NCBI RefSeq assembly: GCF_000203795.2
Contig: NW_006281105.1
Coordinates: forward strand, 310,001-374,000
Reading direction: 5' to 3'
Length of the DNA stretch: 64,000 nt
Origin: Batrachochytrium dendrobatidis JAM81
Taxonomy: Eukaryota; Chytridiomycota; Chytridiomycetes; Rhizophydiales
A program made the position numbers and the translations under genes. This document shows positions 45,733 through 56,893 of this stretch, one piece after another. The first letter of the stretch is position 1. Each line of letters starts with the position of its first letter. Under the pieces are notes generated by a model. The model had not been told where the DNA came from and made no database searches. It saw only the letters and a list, made by a program, of their open reading frames with translations.

Positions 45733-48148
45733 ATGACCAGGCTTTATATTCAATACCTTGAAAACACTCCGGTATCATTATTTACTCAAAAGTTGCCTGT
45801 CCCTGAAGGAGAAGAGCCTAATATTTCTGACCTGGTTGCTGCTTTCCAAGCACTTCCCAACTCTCCTCTTGCTTTTGCTTTTGTTGGAGACCTCACTCCA
45901 TTATGTGATGGATGGAGTGGAAATGACTTACAACTCCTGGGAACCCATTACTGTTCTCAAAACAAACGGAACTGTTGGTTCTAACCCACTCATTATCAAG
46001 TCAAAGAGTGATGTGGAGAGTGGTGTGAATGTTGTAAAGTTTTCCAATCCAAACCAAATTCCCATGACTGCCACTGGTCTCTTGGAATGGCTTTCTGGGT
46101 CGAATAATAGTTCTACAGTTGATTTGCCTGATAAACAAATTCTATCTCAGCAGCAAACCAATCCCAATCAAAAAGTTGTATTTCCGCTGGCTGGTCGAGA
46201 GAAATCGCTCCAACACATTGCATCATGCTTTATGGCCACCCATCGACACCGCAGCAATATTGATCGGAATTCAAGACATATTCCTGTTTGTACTGGTATA
46301 CCGGGATTGGGAAAAACTCGACTTATGACAGAGTGCTCTACCACAGTTTTAGACATGACAAAGATCCAAGGCAAACGACTTTCGGCAATTGTTTCTTTTG
46401 GAAATGACGGGAGTGCCTATGGCGAGATTGACAAACTCCTTGGAATCAAATGTTCATTTGCCTGGAGATTGCTCCATTCGCTTTTCAAGGCGCAATACAA
46501 GCTCGATGTTTGGATGCGTGAAAAGTCACCAAAGAACAGAAGCGAGCTCACAATGACATTAGTTTTATCGACCATTGAACTTTATTGGAGTCGGGAAACT
46601 CAAGACGACATACTTTTATTTGTCGGAGTCGACGAGTATCAAAAACTCTGTCAAGATGAACTGAGTTCTCTGCTGGATATCTTGTGTGATTCTTCTCATT
46701 GTTCTACAACGTCAAAGCTTACATTTTTCTGTATGCTGGCGGGAACTGACCTGAACATGACTCGTATTGCTCGATCATCACACCCTAATACTAAGAGAAC
46801 GCCGATCCGGTTTCTAACTCACATGGAATCAATGGAAGCTATTGGTCCTTTTATTTCGGATACACATTGTGGATTCGTGGTCAGTGAAGCCTTTGCTCGA
46901 AATGTCTTTTATCTAGGCGGAGTGCCAAGACTACTGACTGAGTTTGCAGAAGAAGTTGTATCCATGAAACTGGCTGATCTAACCGAACACAATTTTCAGG
47001 AGGCAAGAATGACTGCGCTTTCAAATTTGCAATATCCTCAATTGTCACTCGCTGATATTTTGAAGCTACTGGCGACTTCTTTTACAAACACGCCTGTTGC
47101 AAATATACTAAACTGTCCGTTTTCTGAATCATCGCTATCTTCTGCAAGAGACCTTACTTGGAGTCAAATGGTTTCAAACGGGATGTGTCAGCTTCAAAAT
47201 AATGGTCGAGTGATTATACCGTTCCATATTGTTACTCAGGCTTTGGAGAGGTCATTGAATGAAAGGGTCAGTCTAAACCAATTTGAAGCGGCACTCCTAT
47301 CATCGTTGAATGGTTTGTCGCTTGACGTTGAATATCCATTTTCCAACATGACTCGTTGGTCATCATGGGAGTATTTTGGTGCTAGTTTCTACTGTATCAG
47401 AATCAACTCGTTTCTTGTATTGGGAATATCGATACTTTCTTTGTCTGATATACTGCATGGATCGCAGTTTAACCCAGGTATTTTCAATACTCAAGTTCAC
47501 ATCAGAATCGCCAAAGTTTTTCGATCAAACGAGCAATATGGACCTGATATGCCACGAATAATCACTCGGAAAGACAACAGCTATTATTCCGTTGACTGGG
47601 TTGACAGCGAGACATTGCAAATTGTAATCAATGGTGAGGATGGACCAGGAGTGGATATATACTTTATTCTGAAATGCGCAGAACAAGACTCTGGCTATAT
47701 CATAGTTTTGGATCAACGAAAACGACTTGGTTCTAATATTACAAACTCGGATCTGACCACTTTCCGATCAAAATTACCGAACCCGCCAGCATTTTTAAAC
47801 GGGCTCAAATTGGACTCTGTTTTTGGTCTGATGAGCGTATATTCACAGATTAACATTAGCCCTGTTCCAGATTCAACGTATTTTGTTTCTGCATCAAATT
47901 CTCCAGGTTTTCATGGTTCACTCTATGATCATCCAGGTTGTTCTGTGGCCATTGATGCTAATTCTGCATTGAAAACATCGATTAAACAGATATTCTGCGG
48001 TACCAATCATGAGCAAACGAATTTGGCAAACAAGGTCATTGAACAGCGCTACAACAAACGCATTGCAAACTATGATGAGCTTGAATCATTGGTGTCAGAA
48101 TGGGGTGGAAAGTTGAACGAGTCGGCTCGTGCAAGAATCAAGTTTTAA
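45733..48148 (+). CDS. Crinkler effector with P-loop NTPase body; header frameshifted
   Basis: The header starts at ATG 45,733 (MTRLYIQYLENTPVSLF) and follows the CR header to VGDLT, where two bases are missing relative to the intact header at 56,894-59,191. The remaining ~750 codons are open in the other frame to 48,148. In that frame an ATG at 45,758 opens a 796-codon frame whose first 45 codons overprint the header and include eight consecutive leucines. The body has Walker A GIPGLGKT (near 46,295), a Walker B-like ILLFVGVDEYQK and FYLGGVPRLL. The last ~300 residues have no recognised fold. Since the body carries no other lesion, the gene is either freshly broken, translated from 45,758, or read by frameshifting. 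CR effectors act in host cells; here this is inferred from the family. Confidence 0.75.
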
Positions 48149-48884
48149 AAACCTGGCTAGTATTTACATTTTACTATTTATCAGCCATAAATGTAGAAGG
48201 TGTAAAACATGAGTTCAAGTATTGATTTTATCGAATTCAGCAAGTTATTGATTGCAATAAATGAACGCTGACTAGATGTTGGCATGCACTACACAAAATT
48301 CAACCAAATCATTGCAACTTTCAAGTACCATTTATTCAGTTTCAGTTTTAATGGCATTGATTCATTTTTACAATCTTGGACAAAATATAGCAGTGATTAT
48401 GGGTGAATCTCATCAATTGTGTTCATTCGAGTCAGAGCATGAATCTGGCACGGTAAGCAACCAATCATTTCAGGTCATCCACTATTGTACGCCAAGTCTT
48501 TTGTCCAGGATTGCACATCTCGAATAAACAGTGTGTGACAACTATGGACACATTTAGCAGTAATTGACGGTCAAGAAACTGATATCAATGTTCCATGTAT
48601 ACTACCAAAGTGTGTAGTTTAATTGTGGTTGTTTGATTGGTACATATTTGTACATATTTGTATGACTGAATGATATGGCTGCAGTTATTTAATCATTTCA
48701 GTACAGGAATGAAACCTTGAATGTATATTGTAAATCCAAACTTTATATTACAAATATTGTTTAAATTGACTCTTGGAATTGTCAGTCCAATAACATGCCA
48801 TTAAACGATCATTCGTTGAGTTGAGTGGTGATATTGGCTGTATTGGTTGGATAAACACTGTCGATTCTTGAATCAACACAACAA
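48149..48884. other. Intergenic, no supported gene
   Basis: Only an 83-codon frame at 48,276-48,527 without a recognisable feature. The duplicated block B begins immediately after. Confidence 0.4.
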
Positions 48885-51800
48885 CCATCATATAACACAC
48901 AATCAGACTATAATGTTGAATCTACATTTTGTGTACTCTTAGTAATCATACATTGTACGATCACCAAATTTGAACCCACATTCATGTATTGTGTTTGACT
49001 GTCAATATTGTCAATACAACTCTGCACACATTTGTTGTGTTCATCACCATCCAACCCAATCTCACCATTTCAATCAATCTTGGTCAATGTTGATGATTTA
49101 CACGCTAATTCATTATCCAATCTTGTCTGACATTATTATTGGCTTTAATCACATTTGGTCTGTACAACTGCCATGAGTTGTACTACCATTATCATTGTGT
49201 ATCTGAACACCAAACATTCCAATACATCAATAATACCACAGTGTAAACAGTAATACAGTTGATCAGTCTTGTGGCAAGACTTTTCATTCAAGTTTGTATT
49301 TGAAAATACTCGATGGTTTAATCACAACACATTGTAATGCGATTGTCATTGATCTCATCTCATTCCAGTCCAGTCCATCTGATTTATGATGATGTTTAGT
49401 AATCCATTACCATGTGTTGTAGTAAACTAACTTGTTTATTGAACCAAATCTACAACGATCACATTCAGAATATTAATTTACAGTATTTCTAAATGCATGT
49501 TTGATAACAATCCAATTTTGTTACAAAAAACTGATCAAAACAATACTAAAATGGAACAACTCGTTTGTGTGTTTTACAACAATCCAAACATAAACAATTC
49601 TTGGCAATTGTTGAACATTCGCATGAATGAAATTGTCAAATCAAAATTCAACTTTACTAATTTTATCAAACATGAAGTTGGATGATATCATGAAAGAGTT
49701 TATCAAACACCTGGAAGATTTGGAACTGTTAACAACGGATGCTCAACTATACAAGGCTGATGAAATATGGGACAGACTGCTTGACTTGATACTGGAGTTG
49801 AAACAACAGAATCGCAGTAAGTTTAGTAGCAATTGTATTATTGATGAATTCAAACTGTTGCTGACTTTGTGTTGGTTTGAAATGGCAGAGTCTACAGATG
49901 TAATGCATCGTTTACAGAGTATTGAACTGCAAGATATCATAACCAAGTATTTGGAGTATAATCGACCCAGTTTACAGGTATTCATATATTGTAACAATAA
50001 TGGATTGTTGTTCATGACTAAAATAACCAACATGTGTTGTGCAGATCAAAGTAATGGAATTTACTACAGTGTTTTTGGGTATTTTATACAGTAATAATGA
50101 GTTCAAAATATCTCAACGACTAAGCAACCAACTCTCACAACTCATGCAATCACCAAACCGTCAAGTCAAAATAGCGACAAGTCATGATTGATATTGATCA
50201 AATGATTGACATTCAACTCACACAGTGTCAATATGCATATAGGCGATAAAAACATGTACAGAGTTTTACAAATATAAACGCTGGAGTCAAGAGTATAAAT
50301 TTGACATCAAGCCAATGGTTGAGATTATTGTTCACGAGTCCAATCAAGAAGTGCTCACATTGGCGATTAACCTGTTTTTGAAAGTTTGCAGTGATATTGA
50401 CGATGGAAATGTATGTTTACAGTGATACAATATTGGATCAGTTTGGACAGTGTCTTGTCATGTCATGTTGATCTGATTGTATACTTGACATTGAACAATA
50501 TCATTAGTTTGGCATCGTGCTATCAATACTTGTCTCACGACTGGAATCATCCAATGGTCTAGTTGCTGTTGGTTTTATCGAAAATCTTAAAACCATGTAT
50601 CTGAATATTCATCGTCATGACCGAGTAAAAGCAGCGGGATGTGGCATCATTCCAGCACTGGTCAATACGTTCAGGTATGTGGTGTTATGCATGAATGTGT
50701 GTCCAGTCATCACAATTGGTAAATTTGACATGGTTGGATTGACATGACATGAATACAGGAGTGTCGATCAAGAAGTGATTGATCAAAGTATTGAAATTAT
50801 CCATAATTTTTGCAACTATGTAAATTGTGAAGTGATTTCAGCCGAGTTTATAAGATCAGGTTTGATTCAAACGTTGAACGACTTGTATATCAGATACAGC
50901 GATAATTCTAGACTAAAAACACGCATGATCAAGATAGCTGGATCAGTTGCATCCAAAATGCGCGACTTTCCTGTATCGCTTGTACGATCGTTGGTTTTTG
51001 AGCAATTGACGATATCAGTGTGTGATCTCCGCATGGGTTACTCTTTGCGCATGTTTAATGATCTCAACGACATGATTGAGAAATCTACAAACAAGGCCGA
51101 GATAATCAAGGTGTTTCAAGAATATGGAATTGTGAAGCAACTCAACACCATTTATTCACGTACAGATATACGTTTGTGTGATTCTGGTGGTAGTACTGTA
51201 AAACTACTCGAAACACTTGCTGATTTTGCCGACAATCATCCCGACAGTTCAATACGTACCGAGTTGGATCAAGGCAGGATACTTGAAAATCTAACGGCTA
51301 TTGTACAATCAGACACTGCTAACCACAGAGACAAAATGGTTGCTGGCCAGATCATTGAAGCGTGTTTCCAGCATCGGGTTTACACTGCTAGTTCGAGCAT
51401 TCAATCATACAACGACAATGCCGAAATTGATATGAAATCTGGAATGGCCGGAGATACACATGGAGAGGTACGCACACTTGTCGAGATGCGGTATATCCAA
51501 TATCTTCATTCTATACTTTGCAAACCCATGTGGTGGATCGATATCACAAACCAGCATATTGTGGAGCAATGGAGGGTTGACTCACTCGATCGGAATATAT
51601 CACCATCAACATTTAATCTTGCGTTGGAACAACTCGGGTTTTTTGTCAAACAGCTTGTTTGTAGTGGCAGTGATGGATTTGGCACAATTGTACCAGGACC
51701 TGTTGAACTGACGTATATACTGGACAATGGCATACCTGACAATGTATACACGCGATTGATGACAAATGTATCGGATATTGAACATGGATCAAATCACAAC

Positions 51801-53483
51801 ACTGGTCAAATGGTGCAAATCTGATTGATGCATCAATGTACAGTGTTGTATATGGACAAACGATGATTGCACCACTGAGTATACGACTCGAATACACCAC
51901 AATGATACCATGCGATATATTGTTATCGACTCGACTTGTTTCAGATATGCCCATCATTGAAGGTGATTCCGAGTTTATATCATGCAAGTTCCAATGTCTT
52001 CCGAGTGAATTCCGTGTCGAACAGGATGGCAGTGTGACCATCAACTCATACATCAACAATCTGAATCCGATATGGCATCGAGACATGTACAAATGCATTG
52101 CCAAAATATTCAAATGTTTTGTCCCAATGTTTGAAAGTCTGATCAGAACGATGGATCCAGTGTTCAAGTATATTGATATTGGCAATGGCACAAAGGGATA
52201 TGAATCACCAAGTCAGTCAGATCATGATGATATGGAACCAGACACTCAAGTCATTCGTCCCGTGTATGTACCAACACTTCCGGAACATTTTGAATCCAAA
52301 TATGAATCGGCAAAACCAGTATCACTGCGTGGTCGTAATCTGCAAGTCATTGTCAAACTCACCAACATTCAACTGACACCATCCAAACCTAAATACGACG
52401 AGGGAAACTGGCACATTGAAGGTCCAATTAACGAATCGATTGTTGCAACTGGACTGTATTACTACGACGTGGAAAATATCACCACACCCAAACTCGATTT
52501 CCGTGTGGCTGTTGATCGTTTTTATCAAGGAGCATCTGATATGTATTGGAAAGATGTGTATGGCATTGATCTAGAATCACCGCATAATCAGTATATAGGA
52601 TCGCTTGAAGTATCAAATGGTCGATGTGTAGTTTATCCCAATCGATACCAACACAAAGAACAATCATTTGAACTTGCAGATCCAACTCAACCAGGACATT
52701 GCAAAGTTCTGACATTTTTTGTAGTGGATCCAGCATGTCGGATTGTTTCGACTGCGCATGTGGCTCCACAACAACCACAATGGTACAACTCGAGTCTTGA
52801 CAAGACACCCATACTGCCTGAACTGTGGAATGATGCCACGCAGTATATTCAAGGTGTTCAATCACCAGCTGAAGCCAAACACTATCGAGATGAATTGACA
52901 AGTGACCGAACTCGAATCACAGCAGCATACAACACATACAGATATGAACAGGCGTATAGTGATTGGTGATTGATTGTGAGGTTGTGATTTTACAACAACA
53001 AGTTGCAATGCCAGTCAGATCTATGCAATTAAATGTATCGAATCAATCATGTCAATCTTGACAATGATTGTTGATTATATTGACTGATTGTGTACAATTG
53101 ATTGATACAAGTGATATGGATGCATCATTCGGTGTTGTTGAATCAGATCATTGCTTGATTCTGTCAATGTGATCAAATGGATTACTACAAAACTGTGCAT
53201 GCTCAAGTTGAATCAAGTATTGAATCGAGTATTGGATTGATATTTACACACAACCACAATTACAACCACAATTGCAATCAGCACAGTCTGAATATTAGAC
53301 ATTTGAACATCACATATCGAGTTGTGGATAAATGCGAGTTGGCATATTGGACTGTTTTTGTAGTTTATTAATGATTTGATTCACGACTGTTTGAATTCAA
53401 GGCTCAATATGGATTACAACTGGATTGTCGTTGTTTCCATTTGGAATGACAAATCTGTCAATGTGTTGATTGGTTGCTAGTCC
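48885..53483. repeat. Inverted duplication, copy B
   Basis: Inverted partner of 13,809-18,365; its first 430 bp also match 34,290-34,742. It ends at GGTTGCTAGTCC near 53,483. The two copies face outward from a 30.5-kb interval that contains most of the CRN loci. Confidence 0.85.
49672..52969 (+). pseudogene. ARM-like + DUF4246 protein, copy B (one-base frameshift)
   Basis: Exons 49672-49977, 50045-50180, 50262-50410, 50508-50674 and 50759-52969 join in phase. The total coding length is 2,969 bases, one short of a multiple of three, matching a single-base deletion at about 51,815 (GTGCAAATC where copy A has GTGCACAATC). With that base the protein would be about 989 residues. The N-terminal ~480 residues are helical and armadillo-like (AAGCGIIPALVNTF; IIHNFCNYVNCEVISAEFIR). 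The C-terminal part is DUF4246 with FQCLPSEFRVEQDGSVTINS, WHIEGPINESIVATGLYYYD and FELADPTQPGHCKVLTFFVV. Unlike copy A, the N-terminal exons contain no nonsense codons. The deletion falls inside the DUF4246 region, so the separate frames (50,775-51,824 and 51,836-52,969) are both long. Confidence 0.8.
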
Positions 53484-53893
53484 ATTGTCCAAATAAGAAT
53501 CAATTCCACCAGCAATAGTGTCCGTCACATTCGAGTTGTTGGGAAATACTTTTGATAGTTTTGGTTAGATTGAACAGTCTGGTTTAGTCAAGTAAACCAA
53601 TATCTCCATAAACATGTGCTGTGAAGTTGTTTCATTTGGAAAACCGCATGACGAAACAGATTCCAATACATTGGTCGATATTGATGAGACAACATTGCGT
53701 ATGAGTTTTTGAAGAGACAAATGTTGTGATGGAAAGCAGTTTGTGAATGTCCATTTGAATAGTATTTTTTGACCAACAGCAAAGTAAAAGCAAGTTCAAG
53801 GTCGAACGACTTCATCAATATTCCAGCCTTTTGAGTGATGAATAAGATTCCATATTTTGCTGGGTTTCCAAGTTGTCCAATCGATGATTTTTG

Positions 53894-54946
53894 TCAGACA
53901 TTTCTTGAGTAACAGTTTAAAACCATTTCCAACAGATCTGAATGGTCGCTTCCAAAACAACGAGTCATATCCAACATGGAATTGTTTGATAGACAGTATT
54001 GTAGTAGATCTGCTCGAGTGGGTTCAATGCTGTTTAGACATTGTGTTTTTAGATCATCAATCGACACACACAGCGCACCAACAAGACCATCACATTCCGT
54101 TACAAGAACATGTTTCAAGGTCTCATTGTTCATGTTGTTTGGCAATCCAATAACGAGTAAATCCAGAAATTCATGGAATTCATGGAATTCACAGAGTTTG
54201 GCTGGAATAAGTAGAAAATCACTTTTCAAGACCTGAAAGACTACCGAGTTCAACAGGACTTGAAATTCCTCCAACAAAAAGATGGTTTGATGCAATGATA
54301 AATCGCATGCTTAATGGCAACCAACTCAGCGATGCTTTGATTAAAAGTCTCCATAAACTTGTGTCTTGTAATTACTGTTGAGCATCATCAAGAAACAACA
54401 GTTTTACTTTTTCCAATTCTATCCGTTGTTGTTTGGAACAATCAATGCATTCCCAACAAAAGTGTCGTGCAATCTTGTCCAAGAAACAAATCCAAATGAC
54501 ATTTGTTTGAGACTATGTTGATACATATTAATGAATATAGGTTTTGCAGAATCAGATGAACAAGTCAATATGACAAACCGATACTCAAACCAAGTATGTG
54601 AGTTTGTCAAGTTGATCAGGTCTTTTGAGATGATTTGTAGAAACATTGATACCATTGATCTGGATAGTTTTCTTGAAAGGATTGTATGAACCAGTGATTG
54701 TTGGGTTTGAGCCAACATCATTCTTGGATTTGATGATGAGTGGACTGGATCCAACAGTCCCATTTGTTCCAAGTGCAGCAAGCGAGTCCCATGCGTTGTA
54801 GTTGATCTCGACTTGATCCATCAGAGTGGATATTCAGTTAGTGTATCGACCAAAAGTGATCCTGTTTTGTAATCTGCGACCAAGCCAACAGGTTCTATTG
54901 CTGAACAACAGCCTGTTGTTGACTTGGTCGCAACCACCATCATTGA
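53894..54946 (-). pseudogene. Crinkler remnant, minus strand (in copy E2)
   Basis: Same broken header and body segments as in E1 (header part NAWDSLAALGTNGTVGSSPL), distributed over several frames. The upstream leader and M-E-N-K start are missing. Outside the E boundary the frame continues about 75 bp further than in E1 before a stop. Confidence 0.55.
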
Positions 54947-55479
54947 GACAACTAAAAGGCTTGTTGGTATTCCAGTCGACCATTAACTTCTTACTTTCCA
55001 CTTTGTTGTTGATGGAGTGGAAATAACTTGCAATTCATGGTATTGTCTTGCTGTTCTTGGACTAGATCAAACCACTGGAACTGATCCACTCATCAAATAC
55101 AACACATTATGCCTGGTCAAACTCTGTATCATCAACACTAGACACTGTAATGGACATGAACTCACTTTACAAACCACTCTTGTGAACCTTGTCCAGTCAA
55201 TACACTTGTATGATGAACACAACTGTTGTGTGTCCAACATTCAATCAAAACCATTCATCTGGATCAAACCATCATGAACATTGACATCAAAGACATTGAC
55301 ACAATCCCTAATGTTTTGTATTCAAAAGTCTATTCTGGCAACATACAAATCAGCATCAAAATGCCAGTCGACAGACTGACAACTACACAATATTGTCATG
55401 ATTGGTGTCAGTGGATGTGAACAACAACCTGCTATGGTTTGTGTCGATATTGTGTATTTGACTGTTTTATCGACCTGAT
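53970..55479 (+). repeat. Direct duplication E, copy 2
   Basis: Partner of 39,364-40,873 at a constant 14,606-bp offset. It begins about 490 bp after the end of inverted copy B. After 55,479 the sequence continues with a different Crinkler body fragment than after copy E1. Confidence 0.9.
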
Positions 55480-55879
55480 CCTGATTCCAATCCCGATTTG
55501 AATGCAACAATAATCCAGTCCGATTCACAAGGCTCGACTTGAGATTGAACATCAAAAACACTTGGGTTGCTACAAATATGGTTTGGAAATATCAGTTTTA
55601 CAAAACTGGATTCAAGCAACACTACTTGGATGTTGTTCAGTCTGGTAAAACTTGACCATATGATGCATCTCGGATCAACTGGTAATGCAGTGGTTTGATT
55701 CGGTTCGTTCTACAATGTTGTATTTCGATGATTGTCACAATCTGAGCATGGTACAGTTGCTCAAGATTCTGGTGCTGAACAACAAACTCTTGAACCAGAC
55801 CCGACACATTGTTGCAGCTCAAAGTGGACCATCAACAGTCTCGAGTAGGATATGCTACAATCCAGCGTGTATTGCATGA
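54948..55879 (+). pseudogene. Crinkler remnant, plus strand
   Basis: The header part (HFVVDGVEITCNSWYCLAVL) continues one codon further than in E1, because the E1 stop is a sense codon here (LDQTTGTDPLI). After the E boundary, body-like codons follow: WKYQFYKTGFKQHYLDVVQS and, at 55,685-55,879, YFDDCHNLSMVQLLKILVLN with HIVAAQSGPSTVSSR. The latter resembles the conserved NLS-x-KDF...VASQSPT block of oomycete Crinkler bodies. Frame breaks occur near 55,650 and 55,690. Confidence 0.5.
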
Positions 55880-56893
55880 TGGTTTACTTATTTATCTTGC
55901 ATTCAATCTCATCCATTCAATAACATCATTCATTACCAATACAATGACACGACACGACATGGCATGCTTGAATTGATCATATTGCACTAATCACTACTAT
56001 ACACTGAATTGATCTAATGGACCCATCAAAACTCATATATTTGTGATTGATCAACATTACGATATTCAAAATGTACTGTTAAAAACAGCTGTTTTTGTGC
56101 AACAGCAACCAATACAACTAGGTTTACTCATCATGTTCAACATCACTGTTTGTGTTTTTGTCGTCCGATTTACAGCTACCAGTAGTATGTGATTCAATGA
56201 TGATCCCAATATACTTGTAGCAACGTGAACAATAGTGCTGTTTTTGTTCCATAGCAAGCGTGTTGTGCATTTTGAATGTAGCGGTATTCATGTTGGAAAT
56301 CAAAGACTATTGTGAAACTAGAGACTCGACAGGTGTAGTAATAAAGCTGGTTGTTTATTACAAAGGTATGCATTGATCCATTTATAGCCGATATGATGTA
56401 CGTCATTGCGCACATCATCCAACTTTGTGTCGTACATTGCAGTGGTTCCATAATGCAATGTTCTCAATATACACTACTTGAAACACCAGAACTGTCAATT
56501 ATAACAGTGTAGACAGGCACCAAATGATACCAGTTTTGTTGGCCAATAATTACTATTAGATTTGTCCAAGCTTGTCAAAAACAACAATCTACCAAAAATA
56601 GGTCATTATGGACAAAAGTCTCGAGGTGCAACAGTGGATAGTCTGTAGTTTGAATGATGGATAGTTTTGTGTAATATTCATACTCGATAGCACAATGAAC
56701 ACAATGAACACGATTGGATTGTTGTATATCTTGCCCATAATTGTAACAATATCCTTGAAACTGGATAGATTGTTAAATGATTGTGTAATCATTACTGATA
56801 TTTATCCAAAAACAACTTGCTCAATTCGATCGAGTTATTATAGATTTGTACAAGTTGCTAAATATATTTATTGGGAGGAAATATCAATGCTCA
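55880..56893. other. Intergenic, no supported gene
   Basis: About 1 kb of AT-rich sequence downstream of the Crinkler at 56,894 (minus). It contains only short frames (60-85 codons) with no motif. Confidence 0.4.
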
